Shown piece after piece: positions 23,491 through 32,780 of a stretch of 36,471 nt of DNA. The stretch spans positions 1 to 36,471 of the forward strand of contig QVMW01000025.1 in the NCBI GenBank assembly GCA_003417655.1. The letters are read 5' to 3'. The DNA is from Rhodobacteraceae bacterium 63075. GTDB lineage: Bacteria; Pseudomonadota; Alphaproteobacteria; Rhodobacterales; Rhodobacteraceae. Under the pieces are notes generated by a model. It was not told where the DNA came from. It searched no databases and saw nothing but the letters and a program-made list of their open reading frames with translations. The translations under genes were made by a program, and so were the position numbers. Position 1 is the stretch's first letter. Every line of letters begins with the position of its first letter.

Positions 23491-24384
23491 TCAGAACCAC
23501 TGCCCCGGCTCCATCAGGCCGAGGTCGAGAAGCTGGCGCGAGTGCCATTCGAAGGGCACGGTATTGTGCCAGTTGAACGTGTCGATGTCGAAGGTCGATC
23601 CGGGGTTGCGCTTGAGCGCCTTGGCGGTGCGGAACGAGGCGACCGCGGCGGTCAGGTTGTTGTGCCAGGGGCAGGCATAGGTGTTGTATTCCTCGTCGCT
23701 CAGCGTGTGGTCGCCGCGCTGCTCGAGCCCCGGCTTGGCGCGGAAGATCGAGACCCTGTCGATCTTGCGGCGCGGAAGGGGCACATGCTCCTCGAACCGC
23801 CAGCGCAGCCCGCCGAAGAAATCGAGCTGCCGCTCCTTGGGGTGGTTGTGATTGGCCGGATCGGGCCGCGCCAGCGCGTAATATCCCGTCCGGTCGATAC
23901 AAGCATTGTCGAGCGAGACGGCGCTGGGATGGGTGTCGAGGTCACCCGCGTAGAGATCGACCACGTAGGTCAGCATCGCATCGCGCCGCTCCTCGGTATG
24001 AAAGGAAAGCATCTCGCCCACGGTGCGCGTCTCGCAGAACGGGTAGAAGAGGTATTCGGCATTGTAGCAGTAGAAGATCCACTGCCCCGCCGCCATGCCG
24101 ATCACGACGTTCACGGCCCGCTCCAGCGCCCCGTCGGCGCGCATGTCGTAAGTGACCCTGACAACCGTCTCGGCCAGGTCCGGCGGCAGCGAGAACCCTT
24201 CCGGCATGAAGCCGACCACGCTCTTGAAGCCAAGCTGCTGGTGATGGCGCAGCGTCGTGTCGAGCTCGGTCTCGTCCTCGGCGAAGATGAGCGCGACAGG
24301 CCCCTTGGCGACATGGGCCGCGCCGTGCTTGGCAAAGCTGTCCAGACCGGAAAAGCTGTTCTGCATGAAGCCTCGAATTGCCAT
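23491..24384 (-). CDS. Putative glycosyltransferase-like protein (297 aa)
   Basis: The N-terminal part ([20 protein letters not shown], then [14 protein letters not shown]) looks like the opening beta-alpha-beta of a GT-A type family 2 glycosyltransferase. [20 protein letters not shown] could be the following core with an aromatic-rich pocket. The C-terminal half is rich in His, Trp and Tyr and has [21 protein letters not shown] believe such proteins are conserved in Rhodobacteraceae but cannot name a substrate, and a classical DxD is not obvious. It is divergent from miaB across about 120 bp and is followed by two hairpins. Confidence 0.6.
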   Translation of the reverse strand: MAIRGFMQNSFSGLDSFAKHGAAHVAKGPVALIFAEDETELDTTLRHHQQLGFKSVVGFMPEGFSLPPDLAETVVRVTYDMRADGALERAVNVVIGMAAGQWIFYCYNAEYLFYPFCETRTVGEMLSFHTEERRDAMLTYVVDLYAGDLDTHPSAVSLDNACIDRTGYYALARPDPANHNHPKERQLDFFGGLRWRFEEHVPLPRRKIDRVSIFRAKPGLEQRGDHTLSDEEYNTYACPWHNNLTAAVASFRTAKALKRNPGSTFDIDTFNWHNTVPFEWHSRQLLDLGLMEPGQWF

Positions 24385-24503
24385 TTGTGCTTTTTGTGAC
24401 AGAATCGGTTAAATCATCGTGCATTGCAAGTGGTCAGCGCATTGGGTATCTGCGCGAGCCAAGCCCTGATCCAAAGCAGACCCACCAGCGCGGGAGCCCC
24501 GAC

Positions 24504-25841
24504 ATGTCCGAGTCCAAACCGGAGCCCAAATCCGAGCCCAGGAAACTCTTCATAAAGACCTACGGCTGCCAGATGAATGTCTATGATTCCGAGCGCATGG
24601 CCGAGGCGCTGGAGGGCTACGATCAGGTTCAGACGCCGGACGAGGCCGACATGATCCTGCTCAACACCTGCCACATCCGCGAGAAGGCCGCCGAGAAGGT
24701 CTATTCCGAGCTCGGCCGCTTCAAGGGGCTCAAGGCCGACAAGCCCGATCTCAAGATCGGCGTGGCCGGCTGCGTGGCCCAGGCCGAGGGCGAGGAGATC
24801 ATGCGCCGCCAGCCCATGGTCGACCTTGTCGTCGGCCCGCAAAGCTATCACCGCCTGCCCGAGCTGGAGGCAAAGGCGCGCAGCGGCGAGAAGGCGCTGG
24901 ACACGGACATGCCCGAGGAGGACAAGTTCGAGCATCTCAAATCGCGCCCCAAGGCGCAGCGCGGCCCGACGGCCTTTCTCACCGTGCAGGAAGGCTGCGA
25001 CAAGTTCTGCGCCTTCTGCGTCGTCCCCTATACGCGCGGCGCGGAAGTGAGCCGCCCGGTTGACCGCGTGCTCGCCGAGGCGCGCGACCTCGTGGAGCGC
25101 GGCGTGCGCGAGATCACCCTGCTGGGCCAGAACGTCAACGCCTATCACGGGGCCGGCGAAGGCGGCGAGCAGAGCCTCGCCCAGCTCATCTGGCAACTGG
25201 ACAAGATCGACGGGCTGGAGCGCATCCGCTTCACGACCTCTCATCCCAATGACATGAGCGACGATCTGATCGAGGCGCATGGCACCTGCGACAAGCTCAT
25301 GCCCTACCTGCACCTGCCCGTGCAGTCCGGCTCCGACAGGATCCTCAAGCGCATGAACCGCGCCCACACCGCCGAGAGCTACCTGCGGCTCATCGAGCGG
25401 ATCCGCGCGGCACGGCCCGACATTCTCATCTCGGGCGATTTCATCGTCGGCTTTCCCGAGGAGAGCGATCAGGATCACGCCGACACGCTCGCGCTGATCG
25501 AGGAGGTGAATTACGGTCAGGCCTTCTCCTTCAAGTATTCCACGCGCCCCGGCACCCCCGCAGCCGAGCGAGAGCTGGTCGATGCGGACGTCGCCGATGC
25601 GCGGCTTCAGGAGCTGCAAGCGCTGATCACCCGCCAGCAACGCACCATCCAGGACAGCATGGTCGGCCGCGAGCTCGACGTGCTCTTCGAAAAGCCCGGC
25701 CGTTTCGAGGGCCAGATGGTCGGCAAATCGGGCTACCTGCACGCGGTCCACGTGGACGATTGCACGGCGAAGCGCGGCGAGATCGCCCGCGTGCGGATCG
25801 TCTCCAGCGGGCCCAATTCGCTCTCCGGCGCGCTGGTCTGA
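24504..25841 (+). CDS. miaB: tRNA-2-methylthio-N6-dimethylallyladenosine synthase MiaB
   Basis: MiaB is a radical-SAM methylthiotransferase that modifies A37 of tRNAs. The 445-aa chain has the UPF0004 domain with three cluster cysteines (Cys22 in KTYGCQMN, Cys56 in NTCHIRE, Cys90 in VAGCVAQ). The radical-SAM motif is Cys165, Cys169 and Cys172 in [16 protein letters not shown]-terminal TRAM domain starts near [15 protein letters not shown] seven bases upstream supports the ATG at 24504. It leads into the OmpA/lipoprotein pair and the phoH operon in the same direction. Confidence 0.97.
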   Translation: MSESKPEPKSEPRKLFIKTYGCQMNVYDSERMAEALEGYDQVQTPDEADMILLNTCHIREKAAEKVYSELGRFKGLKADKPDLKIGVAGCVAQAEGEEIMRRQPMVDLVVGPQSYHRLPELEAKARSGEKALDTDMPEEDKFEHLKSRPKAQRGPTAFLTVQEGCDKFCAFCVVPYTRGAEVSRPVDRVLAEARDLVERGVREITLLGQNVNAYHGAGEGGEQSLAQLIWQLDKIDGLERIRFTTSHPNDMSDDLIEAHGTCDKLMPYLHLPVQSGSDRILKRMNRAHTAESYLRLIERIRAARPDILISGDFIVGFPEESDQDHADTLALIEEVNYGQAFSFKYSTRPGTPAAERELVDADVADARLQELQALITRQQRTIQDSMVGRELDVLFEKPGRFEGQMVGKSGYLHAVHVDDCTAKRGEIARVRIVSSGPNSLSGALV

Positions 25842-25911
25842 CACCGCGCGCGGGGCCAAAACGATTCTCTGGCGCCCGCCCGGTCTGCCCGCCTGGCGGG
25901 AAGGCGGCAGG

Positions 25912-25935
25912 GCCTGCGCAGCTTGCGGCGCAGGC
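25912..25935 (+). other. GC-rich hairpin after miaB
   Basis: GCCTGCGC and GCGCAGGC form a perfect 8-bp stem. A smaller CCCGCC/GGCGGG dyad stands just before it. There is no T run. The pair may slow or end miaB transcription. A perfect TATAAT at 25965-25970 lies just beyond, but no -35 element at a suitable distance is convincing. Confidence 0.4.
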
Positions 25936-26108
25936 ACGGGGCAAGATTCTCGCTCCCATGCCGCTATAATCCACAAGATATTGTAATTTCTGAGCTTCAC
26001 ATGCGACGCAATCTTGCTAAACTGCTCCCAGTGTTACGTCCGGGTCTCGAGCTGCCACGCTGAATTCCGAGGTCCGGGTGGGGGAAATAATAAAAAGGGA
26101 CATCGGCT

Positions 26109-26714
26109 GTGACGAAGAGTTTCTCTAGCATAAGAACTTCGCTCACCGGCGGCCTCGCGGTCGCGGTCATGAGCGTTTTCATATCATCCAGCGCAATTGA
26201 AGCGCAGCAAGAACAAAGGTTCACACGGGACACGCCCTCTCAACAAGGGCGCGACCAGGGACAATATATCCCGACCATCTCGATCACACCCGATGGCTGC
26301 GAAGCCTGGGTGATGGATGACGGCGCGGAAGGCTACGCCGTGAACCACGTCACGCGGCAGGGCAAGCCAGTCTGCCACGAGACCAACCTCTGCGGCGTGA
26401 TGAACACCGACCAGTTCTTCGCGACCGACTCCTACCGCATCACGGCCTCGGGCAAATCGCGTCTGCGCAAGTTCTTCAGCGAGTCGAGCGCCTTCGCTTA
26501 CATCATCGTCGGCCATACCGACAGCCGCGCCTCGGACGCCTACAACATGCGCCTGAGCTACAACCGCGCCAATTCGGTGGCCGCCATCGCCCAGTCCACC
26601 GGCTCTCGCATCGCCGATGTGCGCGGATACGGTGAGCGGATGCCGAAGGCATCCAACAACACACATGCCGGCATGGCCAAGAACCGCCGCGTCGAAATCA
26701 TCTGCGTAGAGTGA
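26109..26714 (+). CDS. OmpA-like protein with an N-terminal GC-W-GKPVC domain (201 aa)
   Basis: This is a probable periplasmic or outer-membrane-associated peptidoglycan-binding protein. Residues 1-32 form a signal peptide. Residues about 60-89 form a short domain with Cys64 and Cys89 (TPDGCEAWVMDDGAEGYAV to GKPVC) that recurs in the next gene. Residues about 103-200 are an OmpA C-terminal domain (IIVGHTDSRASDAYNMRLSY, NRANSVA, and GMAKNRRVEI at the end). A GTG start at 26109 with AGGGA nine bases upstream is used. The following lipoprotein gene starts 11 bp after its stop, so the two are very likely an operon. Confidence 0.88.
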   Translation: MTKSFSSIRTSLTGGLAVAVMSVFISSSAIEAQQEQRFTRDTPSQQGRDQGQYIPTISITPDGCEAWVMDDGAEGYAVNHVTRQGKPVCHETNLCGVMNTDQFFATDSYRITASGKSRLRKFFSESSAFAYIIVGHTDSRASDAYNMRLSYNRANSVAAIAQSTGSRIADVRGYGERMPKASNNTHAGMAKNRRVEIICVE

Positions 26715-26725
26715 AAGGCATTCCC

Positions 26726-27052
26726 ATGACCAAGAAAATCGCAACTGCTGCGCTCGTGTTGTCAGCCTTCACCCTGTCCGCCTGTGCCGACTACGAGGCC
26801 GGCCCCGGCCGCGGCTATCCCGCCGACAAGACCGTGGACCGCGGCATCGACAAGAAGCATCTCTCCCAGCTCCAGTGGGGCGTCTGGGTTGATCCCACCG
26901 GCTGCGACACCTGGATCGCCGATGACGGGGTCGAGGGCTACCTGGTCCGCCGGATGGACAAATACGGCAAGCCGGTCTGCTCCGGCGTGGCCCCGCCGAC
27001 CTACACCGCCGGCGACTTCAAGGGCGGCTCCGACATCCGGGACCCGAACTGA
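26726..27052 (+). CDS. Lipoprotein with GC-W-GKPVC domain (108 aa)
   Basis: Residues 1-20 are a lipoprotein signal (MTKKIATAALVLSAFTLSAC) with the acylated Cys20. Residues about 56-85 repeat the domain of the preceding OmpA-like protein, with Cys60 and Cys85 at exactly the same 25-residue spacing (DPTGCDTWIADDGVEGYLV to GKPVC). The rest is short and unstructured. A start at 26726 is chosen because it gives a proper lipobox and has AAGG seven bases upstream. The two proteins probably act together at the outer membrane (inference). A strong terminator follows. Confidence 0.85.
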   Translation: MTKKIATAALVLSAFTLSACADYEAGPGRGYPADKTVDRGIDKKHLSQLQWGVWVDPTGCDTWIADDGVEGYLVRRMDKYGKPVCSGVAPPTYTAGDFKGGSDIRDPN

Positions 27053-27082
27053 CCTTGCCCCGACAGGCATTGACATCGAAAC

Positions 27083-27114
27083 AGGGCGTGAAAGGCAGCT
27101 TTCGCGCCCTTTTT
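27083..27114 (+). terminator. Rho-independent terminator after the lipoprotein gene
   Basis: AGGGCGTGAAAG and CTTTCGCGCCCT form a 12-bp stem (one G-U) with a GCAG loop and a T5 run. It closes the OmpA-lipoprotein unit and isolates phoH. Confidence 0.92.
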
Positions 27115-27207
27115 GCTGCGCGACCGGCCCGTGCCGCGAACCTGCCCCTTGCACCTTCCCGCCGGCTTGGGCATCCTGACCCCAGACGCTTTGCGATGGA
27201 GATCTGA

Positions 27208-28242
27208 TTGGCCACGACAACGCTGCCTCACGCCGCCGATACGCCCGAATCCGATCCCGACAAGCTGTCTGAAACCCTGATAGAATTTCCGGACAACCGC
27301 CTGCTGATCGAGCTTTGCGGCGAATTCGACAGGAACCTGGCCGATATCGAGGAAAAGCTCGGCGTGCAGATCCTGCGCCGCGGCAATCAGCTCGCCATCA
27401 TCGGCGACGCCGCAAGCGCGGCAGCGGCCCGGGACACGCTGACAGCCCTCTACGAACGCCTCGAAAGCGGCCGCCCCGTGGAACCGGCCGATGTGGACCG
27501 CGAAATCCGCATGGACAGCTCCGACGATGACAGCCCCCGCGGCAGCCCGGAAAGCCAGCTCGAGATGTTCCGGTCGGGCCGCGTCGAGATCCGCACCCGC
27601 AAGAAGACGGTCGAGCCGCGCACGGACGCCCAGAAGGCCTACGTGAAAAGCCTCTTCGCGCATGAGCTCGGCTTCGGCATCGGCCCCGCCGGCACCGGCA
27701 AGACCTATCTCGCCGTCGCCGTCGGCGTGAACATGTTCATCGAGGGACATGTCGACCGGATCATCCTCTCGCGCCCCGCCGTCGAGGCCGGCGAGAAGCT
27801 CGGCTACCTGCCCGGCGACATGAAGGACAAGGTCGATCCCTACATGCAGCCGCTCTACGACGCGCTGAACGATTTCCTGCCCGCCAAGCAGCTCGGCAAG
27901 CTGATCGAGGAGAAACGCATCGAGATCGCCCCGCTCGCCTTCATGCGCGGGCGCACGCTCTCCCGCGCCTTCGTGGTGCTCGACGAGGCCCAGAACGCCA
28001 CGGCGATGCAGATGAAGATGTTCCTCACGCGCCTCGGCGAGGATTCGCGCATGGTCATCACCGGCGATCGCAGCCAGGTCGATCTGCCCCGTGGCGTCCA
28101 GTCCGGCCTGCGCGACGCCGAGCGCCTGCTGTCGGGCATAAAAGACATATCCTTCAACTACTTCACAGCCGAGGACGTGGTCCGCCACCCGCTTGTTGCC
28201 GCCATCATCAAGGCCTATGACGCCGACCAGCCGGAGGGCTGA
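27208..28242 (+). CDS. phoH: PhoH-family ATPase
   Basis: PhoH proteins are P-loop ATPases linked to RNA metabolism. The 344-aa chain has an N-terminal KH-like part (residues 20-90), the Walker A GPAGTGKT at 159-166, the ILSRPAVEAGEKLGYLPGDM block, Walker B FVVLDEAQNA and the sensor VITGDRSQVDLPRG. It opens with TTG, preceded by GGAG six bases upstream, and no nearer ATG fits. It heads the conserved phoH-ybeY-corC-lnt order, interrupted from ybeY by repeat copy C. The symbol follows the family name; this is the PhoH-like (YbeZ) type. Confidence 0.94.
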   Translation: MATTTLPHAADTPESDPDKLSETLIEFPDNRLLIELCGEFDRNLADIEEKLGVQILRRGNQLAIIGDAASAAAARDTLTALYERLESGRPVEPADVDREIRMDSSDDDSPRGSPESQLEMFRSGRVEIRTRKKTVEPRTDAQKAYVKSLFAHELGFGIGPAGTGKTYLAVAVGVNMFIEGHVDRIILSRPAVEAGEKLGYLPGDMKDKVDPYMQPLYDALNDFLPAKQLGKLIEEKRIEIAPLAFMRGRTLSRAFVVLDEAQNATAMQMKMFLTRLGEDSRMVITGDRSQVDLPRGVQSGLRDAERLLSGIKDISFNYFTAEDVVRHPLVAAIIKAYDADQPEG

Positions 28243-28284
28243 CCCCAGGTCTGACCTCAGGTCTGCCCCGAGTCTTCTCCCGCG

Positions 28285-28364
28285 CTTTTTCTTGCCGGAA
28301 ATATCCCAGGGGGTGTGGGGGACAGCGTCCCCCGCCCCAGTCGGATTTCGCGCAGCGAAATGCG
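28285..28364 (-). repeat. Composite two-hairpin repeat, copy C
   Basis: Read on the minus strand it has an imperfect first stem (GCATTTCGC opposite GCGAAATCC), a perfect 7-bp second stem (28317-28333, GGGGGAC arms with an AGC/GCT loop), and the tail CCCCCTGGGATATTTCCGGC running to AAGAAAAAG. It is oriented against both flanking genes, so it cannot serve as an ordinary terminator for phoH in the same way as copies A, B and D. Confidence 0.75.
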
Positions 28365-28406
28365 AAAGCCCTTTTCCAAGGCGCCCTGCCGGACTACAGA
28401 GCCGCC

Positions 28407-28916
28407 ATGACAGTCGATCTCATCTGCGAAAGCCCGCTCTGGACCGAGCCCGAGCTTGCCGGCCTGGCCGACCGCGCCAGCGCGGCGGTGCTCATGCGCC
28501 TCGGTCTTGATCCTCAGCGCCACGAAATCGCCCTGCTCGCCTGTGATGACGCGCGCATCGCCACGCTCAACACCGAGTTCCGCGGCAAGCCTTCGCCCAC
28601 CAACGTGCTGAGCTGGCCCGAGACCGACCGCGCCCCCGAGACCCCCGGCGAGATGCCCGGCCTCCCTGCGGCGCAAGACCACGACGAGGATTTCCTTGGC
28701 GACATCGCCATCGCTCACGAGACCTGCGCACGCGAAGCCGTCGAACAGGCCAAGCCTTTCGCCCATCACGTGACGCATCTCATCGTGCACGCCACGCTGC
28801 ATCTGCTCGGCTTCGATCATGTTCGTGACGAAGATGCCACGCTCATGGAGCGGATCGAGGTCGAAATACTTGGCAATCTGGGCATCCCTGACCCATATTG
28901 GAACGGCAATGGGTAA
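28407..28916 (+). CDS. ybeY: Endoribonuclease YbeY
   Basis: YbeY is a metal-dependent endoribonuclease acting in 16S rRNA maturation and ribosome quality control. The zinc site HxxxHxxxxxH is HATLHLLGFDH, preceded by HHVTHLIV. The conserved RGKPSPTNVLSWPE block and DFLGDIAIAHE are in place. The 169-aa length is normal. Its ribosome site is weak. It is followed 21 bp later by corC, as in most proteobacteria. Confidence 0.96.
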   Translation: MTVDLICESPLWTEPELAGLADRASAAVLMRLGLDPQRHEIALLACDDARIATLNTEFRGKPSPTNVLSWPETDRAPETPGEMPGLPAAQDHDEDFLGDIAIAHETCAREAVEQAKPFAHHVTHLIVHATLHLLGFDHVRDEDATLMERIEVEILGNLGIPDPYWNGNG

Positions 28917-28937
28917 CCCCCTCCAGGAAAAGGCAAG

Positions 28938-29963
28938 ATGGGCGAGAGAACGGACGGAAACGAAGGCTCTTCTGGCGCGGCGCAGAGCGCGCGCACCGAG
29001 GACGACACTCAAGACATCGCAGGACAGGGCGAGACGACATCCGGCAAGACAGCGGCATCCCCCGCCGAGGATGAGAGCGGCCAGGGGTTCTTCGGGCGCA
29101 TTATCGCCGCCCTCAGCCCCACCGAGGAGGACCCGGACGGCAGCGCGGATCGCCTGCATGCAGAGAATGCACAGACCAGCTACGGCGTGCTCAACCTGCG
29201 CCGCATGGCCGTGGAAGACGTGATGGTCCCCTCCGCCGATATCACCGCCGTGCCCTCGACGACGAGCAAGGAGGATCTGGTGAAAGTCTTCCGCGAAAGC
29301 GGGCTGACGCGCCTGCCGGTCTACGAGGAGACACTCGATACACCCGCTGGCATGGTGCACCTGAAGGATTTCGCGCTCAAGCACGGGTTCAACGGCACGG
29401 CCAAGGAGCGCTTTTGCCTGAGCGGCCTGCTGCGTCCGCTGATGTATGTGCCGCCCTCGATGCCAATCGGCGTGTTGCTCACCAAGATGCAGACCGAGCG
29501 CAAACACATGGCCCTCGTGATCGACGAATACGGCGGTGTCGACGGGCTGGTGACCATCGAAGACCTGATCGAACAGGTCGTCGGCGAGATCGAGGACGAG
29601 CACGACACCGAGGAAGACGCCTATTTCACCCCCGACAAGCAAGGCGGATACCTCGCCCTGGCCAAGACACCGCTCGACGAGTTCGAGTCGGAAACCGGCC
29701 TCAAGCTGACAGAGGCGCATGAAGTGGACGGCGAGGAAGTCGACACGCTCGGCGGGCTGGTCTTCATGCTGACCGGCCGGGTGCCTGTGCGCGGTGAAGT
29801 CGTCAAGCACCCCGGCGGCGCAGAGTTCGAGGTGGTCGATGCCGATCCGAGACGGATCAAGCGGCTGCGCGTGCGCCTGCCCGGGCAGGCAGCCCCGAAA
29901 CCGCCCGCACCCGCCGCAAGCGCCAGCGCGCCGCAGGAGCCGGGGCCCGATGACACCGCCTGA
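28938..29963 (+). CDS. corC: CorC/HlyC-type CBS-domain protein
   Basis: This soluble 341-aa protein has a long acidic low-complexity N-terminus (about 1-75), two CBS domains (about 95-215; VEDVMVPSADITAVPSTTSK and MALVIDEYGGVDGLVTIEDL), and a C-terminal CorC_HlyC domain (about 235-310, with EVDGEEVDTLGGLVFMLTGR). It lacks the DUF21 membrane domain of larger relatives. The family is linked to magnesium and cobalt efflux control, mostly by genetics in enterobacteria, so the role is inferred. AGGAAAAGG lies before the ATG. Its end overlaps lnt by 14 bp. Confidence 0.93.
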   Translation: MGERTDGNEGSSGAAQSARTEDDTQDIAGQGETTSGKTAASPAEDESGQGFFGRIIAALSPTEEDPDGSADRLHAENAQTSYGVLNLRRMAVEDVMVPSADITAVPSTTSKEDLVKVFRESGLTRLPVYEETLDTPAGMVHLKDFALKHGFNGTAKERFCLSGLLRPLMYVPPSMPIGVLLTKMQTERKHMALVIDEYGGVDGLVTIEDLIEQVVGEIEDEHDTEEDAYFTPDKQGGYLALAKTPLDEFESETGLKLTEAHEVDGEEVDTLGGLVFMLTGRVPVRGEVVKHPGGAEFEVVDADPRRIKRLRVRLPGQAAPKPPAPAASASAPQEPGPDDTA

Positions 29964-31476
29964 CGCGGCCCCGCGCTGGCTGGTCTCGGCGCCGCTCAAG
30001 GGGCGCATGGCGCTGGCCGCGCTGGCGGGCGCCACAGCCTCGCTCGGCCTTGCCCCCTTCGAGCTCTGGCCCATCGCGCTCTTCGGGCTGGCCTTCCTCT
30101 TCGTGATCGCGCCCTCCGCCTCGGGGCGCAAACAGGCCTTCTGGACCGGCTGGGCCGCCGCCACGGGCTATTTCGCCGTCGCGCTGGCCTGGATCGTCGA
30201 ACCCTTCTTCGTCGATCCCTGGCGGCACGGCTGGATGGCCCCCTTCGCACTCGTCTTGCTCGCCGGCGGTCTGGCGCTCTTCTGGGGCGCAGCCTTCGCC
30301 GCCGCCCACCGCAAAGGCCCGCTCGCGCTCGCCGCCGCGCTGGCGCTGGCCGAGCTCGCGCGCGCCTACCTGCTCACGGGCTTTCCCTGGGCGCTCATCG
30401 GCTACCTCTGGCTCCCGAGCCCGATGGCGCTCTACGGCGCCTGGATCGGCCCGCACGGGCTCACGCTGCTCACGCTGCTGATCGCCGCGGGGCTCTCCCT
30501 GCGGGTTACGGGCAACCGGCTCGCGGCCTATGGCGTGCTCTTCGCCACCGTTCTGCTGCTCAGCGTCGCGCCGCGGCTGATCGCGCCCGCGCCTGAGCCG
30601 GGCGAGGACGCCCCGCTCATCCGGCTGATCCAGCCAAACGCCGCCCAGCGCGAGAAATGGGACCCCGATCTCATCCCCCTCTTCTACGAGCGCCAGCTCG
30701 GCTATACCCGCGCCGGGGATGAGGCAAGCCGCCGCCCCGACCTCGTGGTCTGGCCGGAGACGGCGATCCCCTGGCTGCTGAGCCGGGCCGGCCCGGCGCT
30801 CGACCAGATCAGCGAAGCCGCCGGCCCCGCGCCCGTGGTGCTCGGCGTGCAGCGCTTCGAAGGGCGCGCCCTGCACAATTCCCTGCTGCTGATCGGCCCC
30901 GACGGCAGCCAGGAGGCGCTCTATGACAAGCATCACCTCGTCCCCTTCGGCGAATATATCCCCTATGGCGATGCGCTTGGCCGCTTCGGGATAGCCGGGC
31001 TCGCGGCGCAGGCCGGCAACGGCTACGCCCCCGGCCCCGGCCCCCGCACCATAGAGATCGGCGGCATCGGCACCGCCCTGCCGCTGATCTGCTACGAGGC
31101 CGTCTTCCCACAGGATGTGCGCGGCGCGCCCGAGCGGCCCGACCTGCTCCTGCAAATCACCAACGACGCCTGGTTCGGCCGCTTCTCCGGCCCCTACCAG
31201 CACCTCGATCAGGCCCGCATGCGCGCCATCGAGCAAGGCCTGCCGATGATCCGCGCCGCCAACACCGGCATCTCCGCCCTTATCGGCCCGCGCGGCGAGG
31301 TCCGCGCCTCCCTCGCGCTCGGTGAGGCCGGCTTTCTCGATGCGCCGCTGCCCGCGCCCTTGCCGCCCACGCCCTACGCACGCAGCGGCGATCTGCCCGC
31401 GCTGCTCGCCGCGCTGCTGGTCTTCGCCGGGGCGGGGCTGCAAGCGCGTGCGGCGCGCCGGAGGAATAGCGGTTGA
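29950..31476 (+). CDS. lnt: Apolipoprotein N-acyltransferase
   Basis: Lnt adds the third acyl chain to the N-terminal Cys of lipoproteins in the inner membrane. The 508-aa protein has several N-terminal membrane helices and a nitrilase-type catalytic domain. The Glu-Lys-Cys triad is Glu270 (WPETAIPW), Lys327 (YDKHHLVPFGEYIP) and Cys381 (LICYEAVFP). The ATG at 29950 with AGGAG ten bases upstream lies inside the end of corC, so translation is coupled. Its likely clients include the lipoprotein encoded a few genes upstream. The stop overlaps the metK promoter. Confidence 0.95.
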   Translation: MTPPDAAPRWLVSAPLKGRMALAALAGATASLGLAPFELWPIALFGLAFLFVIAPSASGRKQAFWTGWAAATGYFAVALAWIVEPFFVDPWRHGWMAPFALVLLAGGLALFWGAAFAAAHRKGPLALAAALALAELARAYLLTGFPWALIGYLWLPSPMALYGAWIGPHGLTLLTLLIAAGLSLRVTGNRLAAYGVLFATVLLLSVAPRLIAPAPEPGEDAPLIRLIQPNAAQREKWDPDLIPLFYERQLGYTRAGDEASRRPDLVVWPETAIPWLLSRAGPALDQISEAAGPAPVVLGVQRFEGRALHNSLLLIGPDGSQEALYDKHHLVPFGEYIPYGDALGRFGIAGLAAQAGNGYAPGPGPRTIEIGGIGTALPLICYEAVFPQDVRGAPERPDLLLQITNDAWFGRFSGPYQHLDQARMRAIEQGLPMIRAANTGISALIGPRGEVRASLALGEAGFLDAPLPAPLPPTPYARSGDLPALLAALLVFAGAGLQARAARRRNSG

Positions 31477-31501
31477 CTTTATCGCCTGCAAAGGTGACTT
31501 A
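31473..31501 (+). promoter_or_regulatory. Candidate metK promoter
   Basis: TTGACT (31473-31478), overlapping the lnt stop, and GACTTA (31496-31501) are 17 bp apart. Transcription from here would begin just before the riboswitch hairpin, as expected for a short riboswitch. The -10 box is a weak match. Confidence 0.5.
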
Positions 31502-31513
31502 GAACGTCATAAC

Positions 31514-31566
31514 GCGCGCCCCAACGGCTTCCTGGCGGGGCGCTACAAGAGCAATCAACGGAGCAC
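31514..31566 (+). promoter_or_regulatory. SAM/SAH riboswitch upstream of metK
   Basis: A perfect 7-bp stem GCGCCCC (31516-31522) / GGGGCGC (31537-31543) encloses AACGGCTTCCTGGC. The linker is followed by CAACGGAGCA (31556-31565), whose GGAG is the metK ribosome site. This loop and the downstream GGAGCA are the conserved parts of the SAM/SAH class described for Rhodobacterales in front of metK. Pairing of the loop pyrimidines (GCTTCC) with GGAGC would form the ligand-stabilised pseudoknot and hide the ribosome site, giving feedback by SAM. Confidence 0.92.
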
Positions 31567-31571
31567 ATCCC

Positions 31572-32753
31572 ATGGCACGCCAGAACTACACCTTCACCTC
31601 GGAATCCGTTTCCGAGGGCCACCCCGACAAGGTCTGTGACCGGATCTCAGACGCAGTTCTGGACACGCTCATCGACATCGAGCCCGAGGCGCGCGTCGCC
31701 GCCGAGACCTTTGCCACGACCAACCGCGTCGTCATCGGCGGCGAAGTAGGGCTGTCGGATCGCGACAAGCTCACCCACATCAAGGATGACCTCGCCCACG
31801 TCGTGCGCGAGTGCATCCGCGACATCGGCTATGAGCAGGACAAGTTCCACTGGAAGACCTGCGAGATCACCAACCTGCTGCACGAGCAATCCGCCGAGAT
31901 CAAGCAGGGTGTCGATGCCTCCGAAAACAAGGAGGAAGGCGCCGGCGACCAGGGGATCATGTTCGGCTTCGCCACCAACGAGACCCCCCAGTTCATGCCC
32001 GCCCCGATCCATTTCGCTCATGCGATCCTGCGCCGCCTCGCCGAAGTGCGCAAGGACGGCACCGAACCCCAGCTCGGCCCCGACGCCAAGAGCCAGATCT
32101 CTGTGGTCTACGAGAACGGCAGGCCGCGCTGCGTCAGCTCGATCGTGCTCTCGACCCAGCATCTCGACGCAAGCATGAGCTCCGAGGACGTGCGCGCCAT
32201 CGTCGAGCCCTACATCCTCGAAACCCTGCCCGAAGGCTGGCTCGTCCCCGAGACGACATGGCATGTGAACCCGACGGGCAAGTTCGTCATCGGCGGCCCT
32301 GACGGCGACGCCGGCCTCACGGGCCGCAAGATCATCGTCGATACCTATGGCGGCGCGGCCCCCCATGGCGGCGGGGCCTTTTCGGGCAAGGACCCCACGA
32401 AAGTGGACCGCTCGGCGGCCTATGCCGCGCGCTATCTCGCCAAGAATGTCGTCGCCGCCGGCATGGCCGAGCGCTGCACGCTGCAACTGAGCTATGCCAT
32501 CGGCGTCTCCCAGCCGCTCTCGATCTATGTCGACACCCACCAGACCGGCGAGGTCGCCGACAGCGCGATCGAAAAGGCCATCCGCCAATGCATGGACCTC
32601 ACGCCGCGCGGCATCCGCGAGCACCTGACGCTCAACAAGCCGATCTACCAGCGCACCGCCGCCTATGGCCATTTCGGCCGCGCCCCCGAGGCCGATGGCG
32701 GCTTCTCCTGGGAGCGGACGGACCTGGCCGAGACGCTTAAGAAGGCGGTCTGA
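31572..32753 (+). CDS. metK: S-adenosylmethionine synthetase
   Basis: MetK makes SAM from methionine and ATP. The 393-aa chain has [20 protein letters not shown] at the start, the [12 protein letters not shown] motif, the glycine-rich loop ([20 protein letters not shown]), and the C-terminal [16 protein letters not shown]. The start is fixed by the riboswitch-linked GGAG about eight bases upstream. Its product feeds several methyltransferases in this window (MiaB, TrmB and the FkbM-type enzyme). Confidence 0.98.
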   Translation: MARQNYTFTSESVSEGHPDKVCDRISDAVLDTLIDIEPEARVAAETFATTNRVVIGGEVGLSDRDKLTHIKDDLAHVVRECIRDIGYEQDKFHWKTCEITNLLHEQSAEIKQGVDASENKEEGAGDQGIMFGFATNETPQFMPAPIHFAHAILRRLAEVRKDGTEPQLGPDAKSQISVVYENGRPRCVSSIVLSTQHLDASMSSEDVRAIVEPYILETLPEGWLVPETTWHVNPTGKFVIGGPDGDAGLTGRKIIVDTYGGAAPHGGGAFSGKDPTKVDRSAAYAARYLAKNVVAAGMAERCTLQLSYAIGVSQPLSIYVDTHQTGEVADSAIEKAIRQCMDLTPRGIREHLTLNKPIYQRTAAYGHFGRAPEADGGFSWERTDLAETLKKAV

Positions 32754-32780
32754 GATGCCGCGCGCACAGGGAAGCCACCG

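Noticed and set aside
24414..26000. 528-codon minus-strand frame opposite miaB
   Set aside because: Antisense of miaB with its intact cluster motifs; no domain is visible in the shadow frame.
28257..31491. Two long minus-strand frames opposite phoH-side genes, corC and lnt
   Set aside because: All sense genes are well supported; the antisense products lack recognisable motifs.
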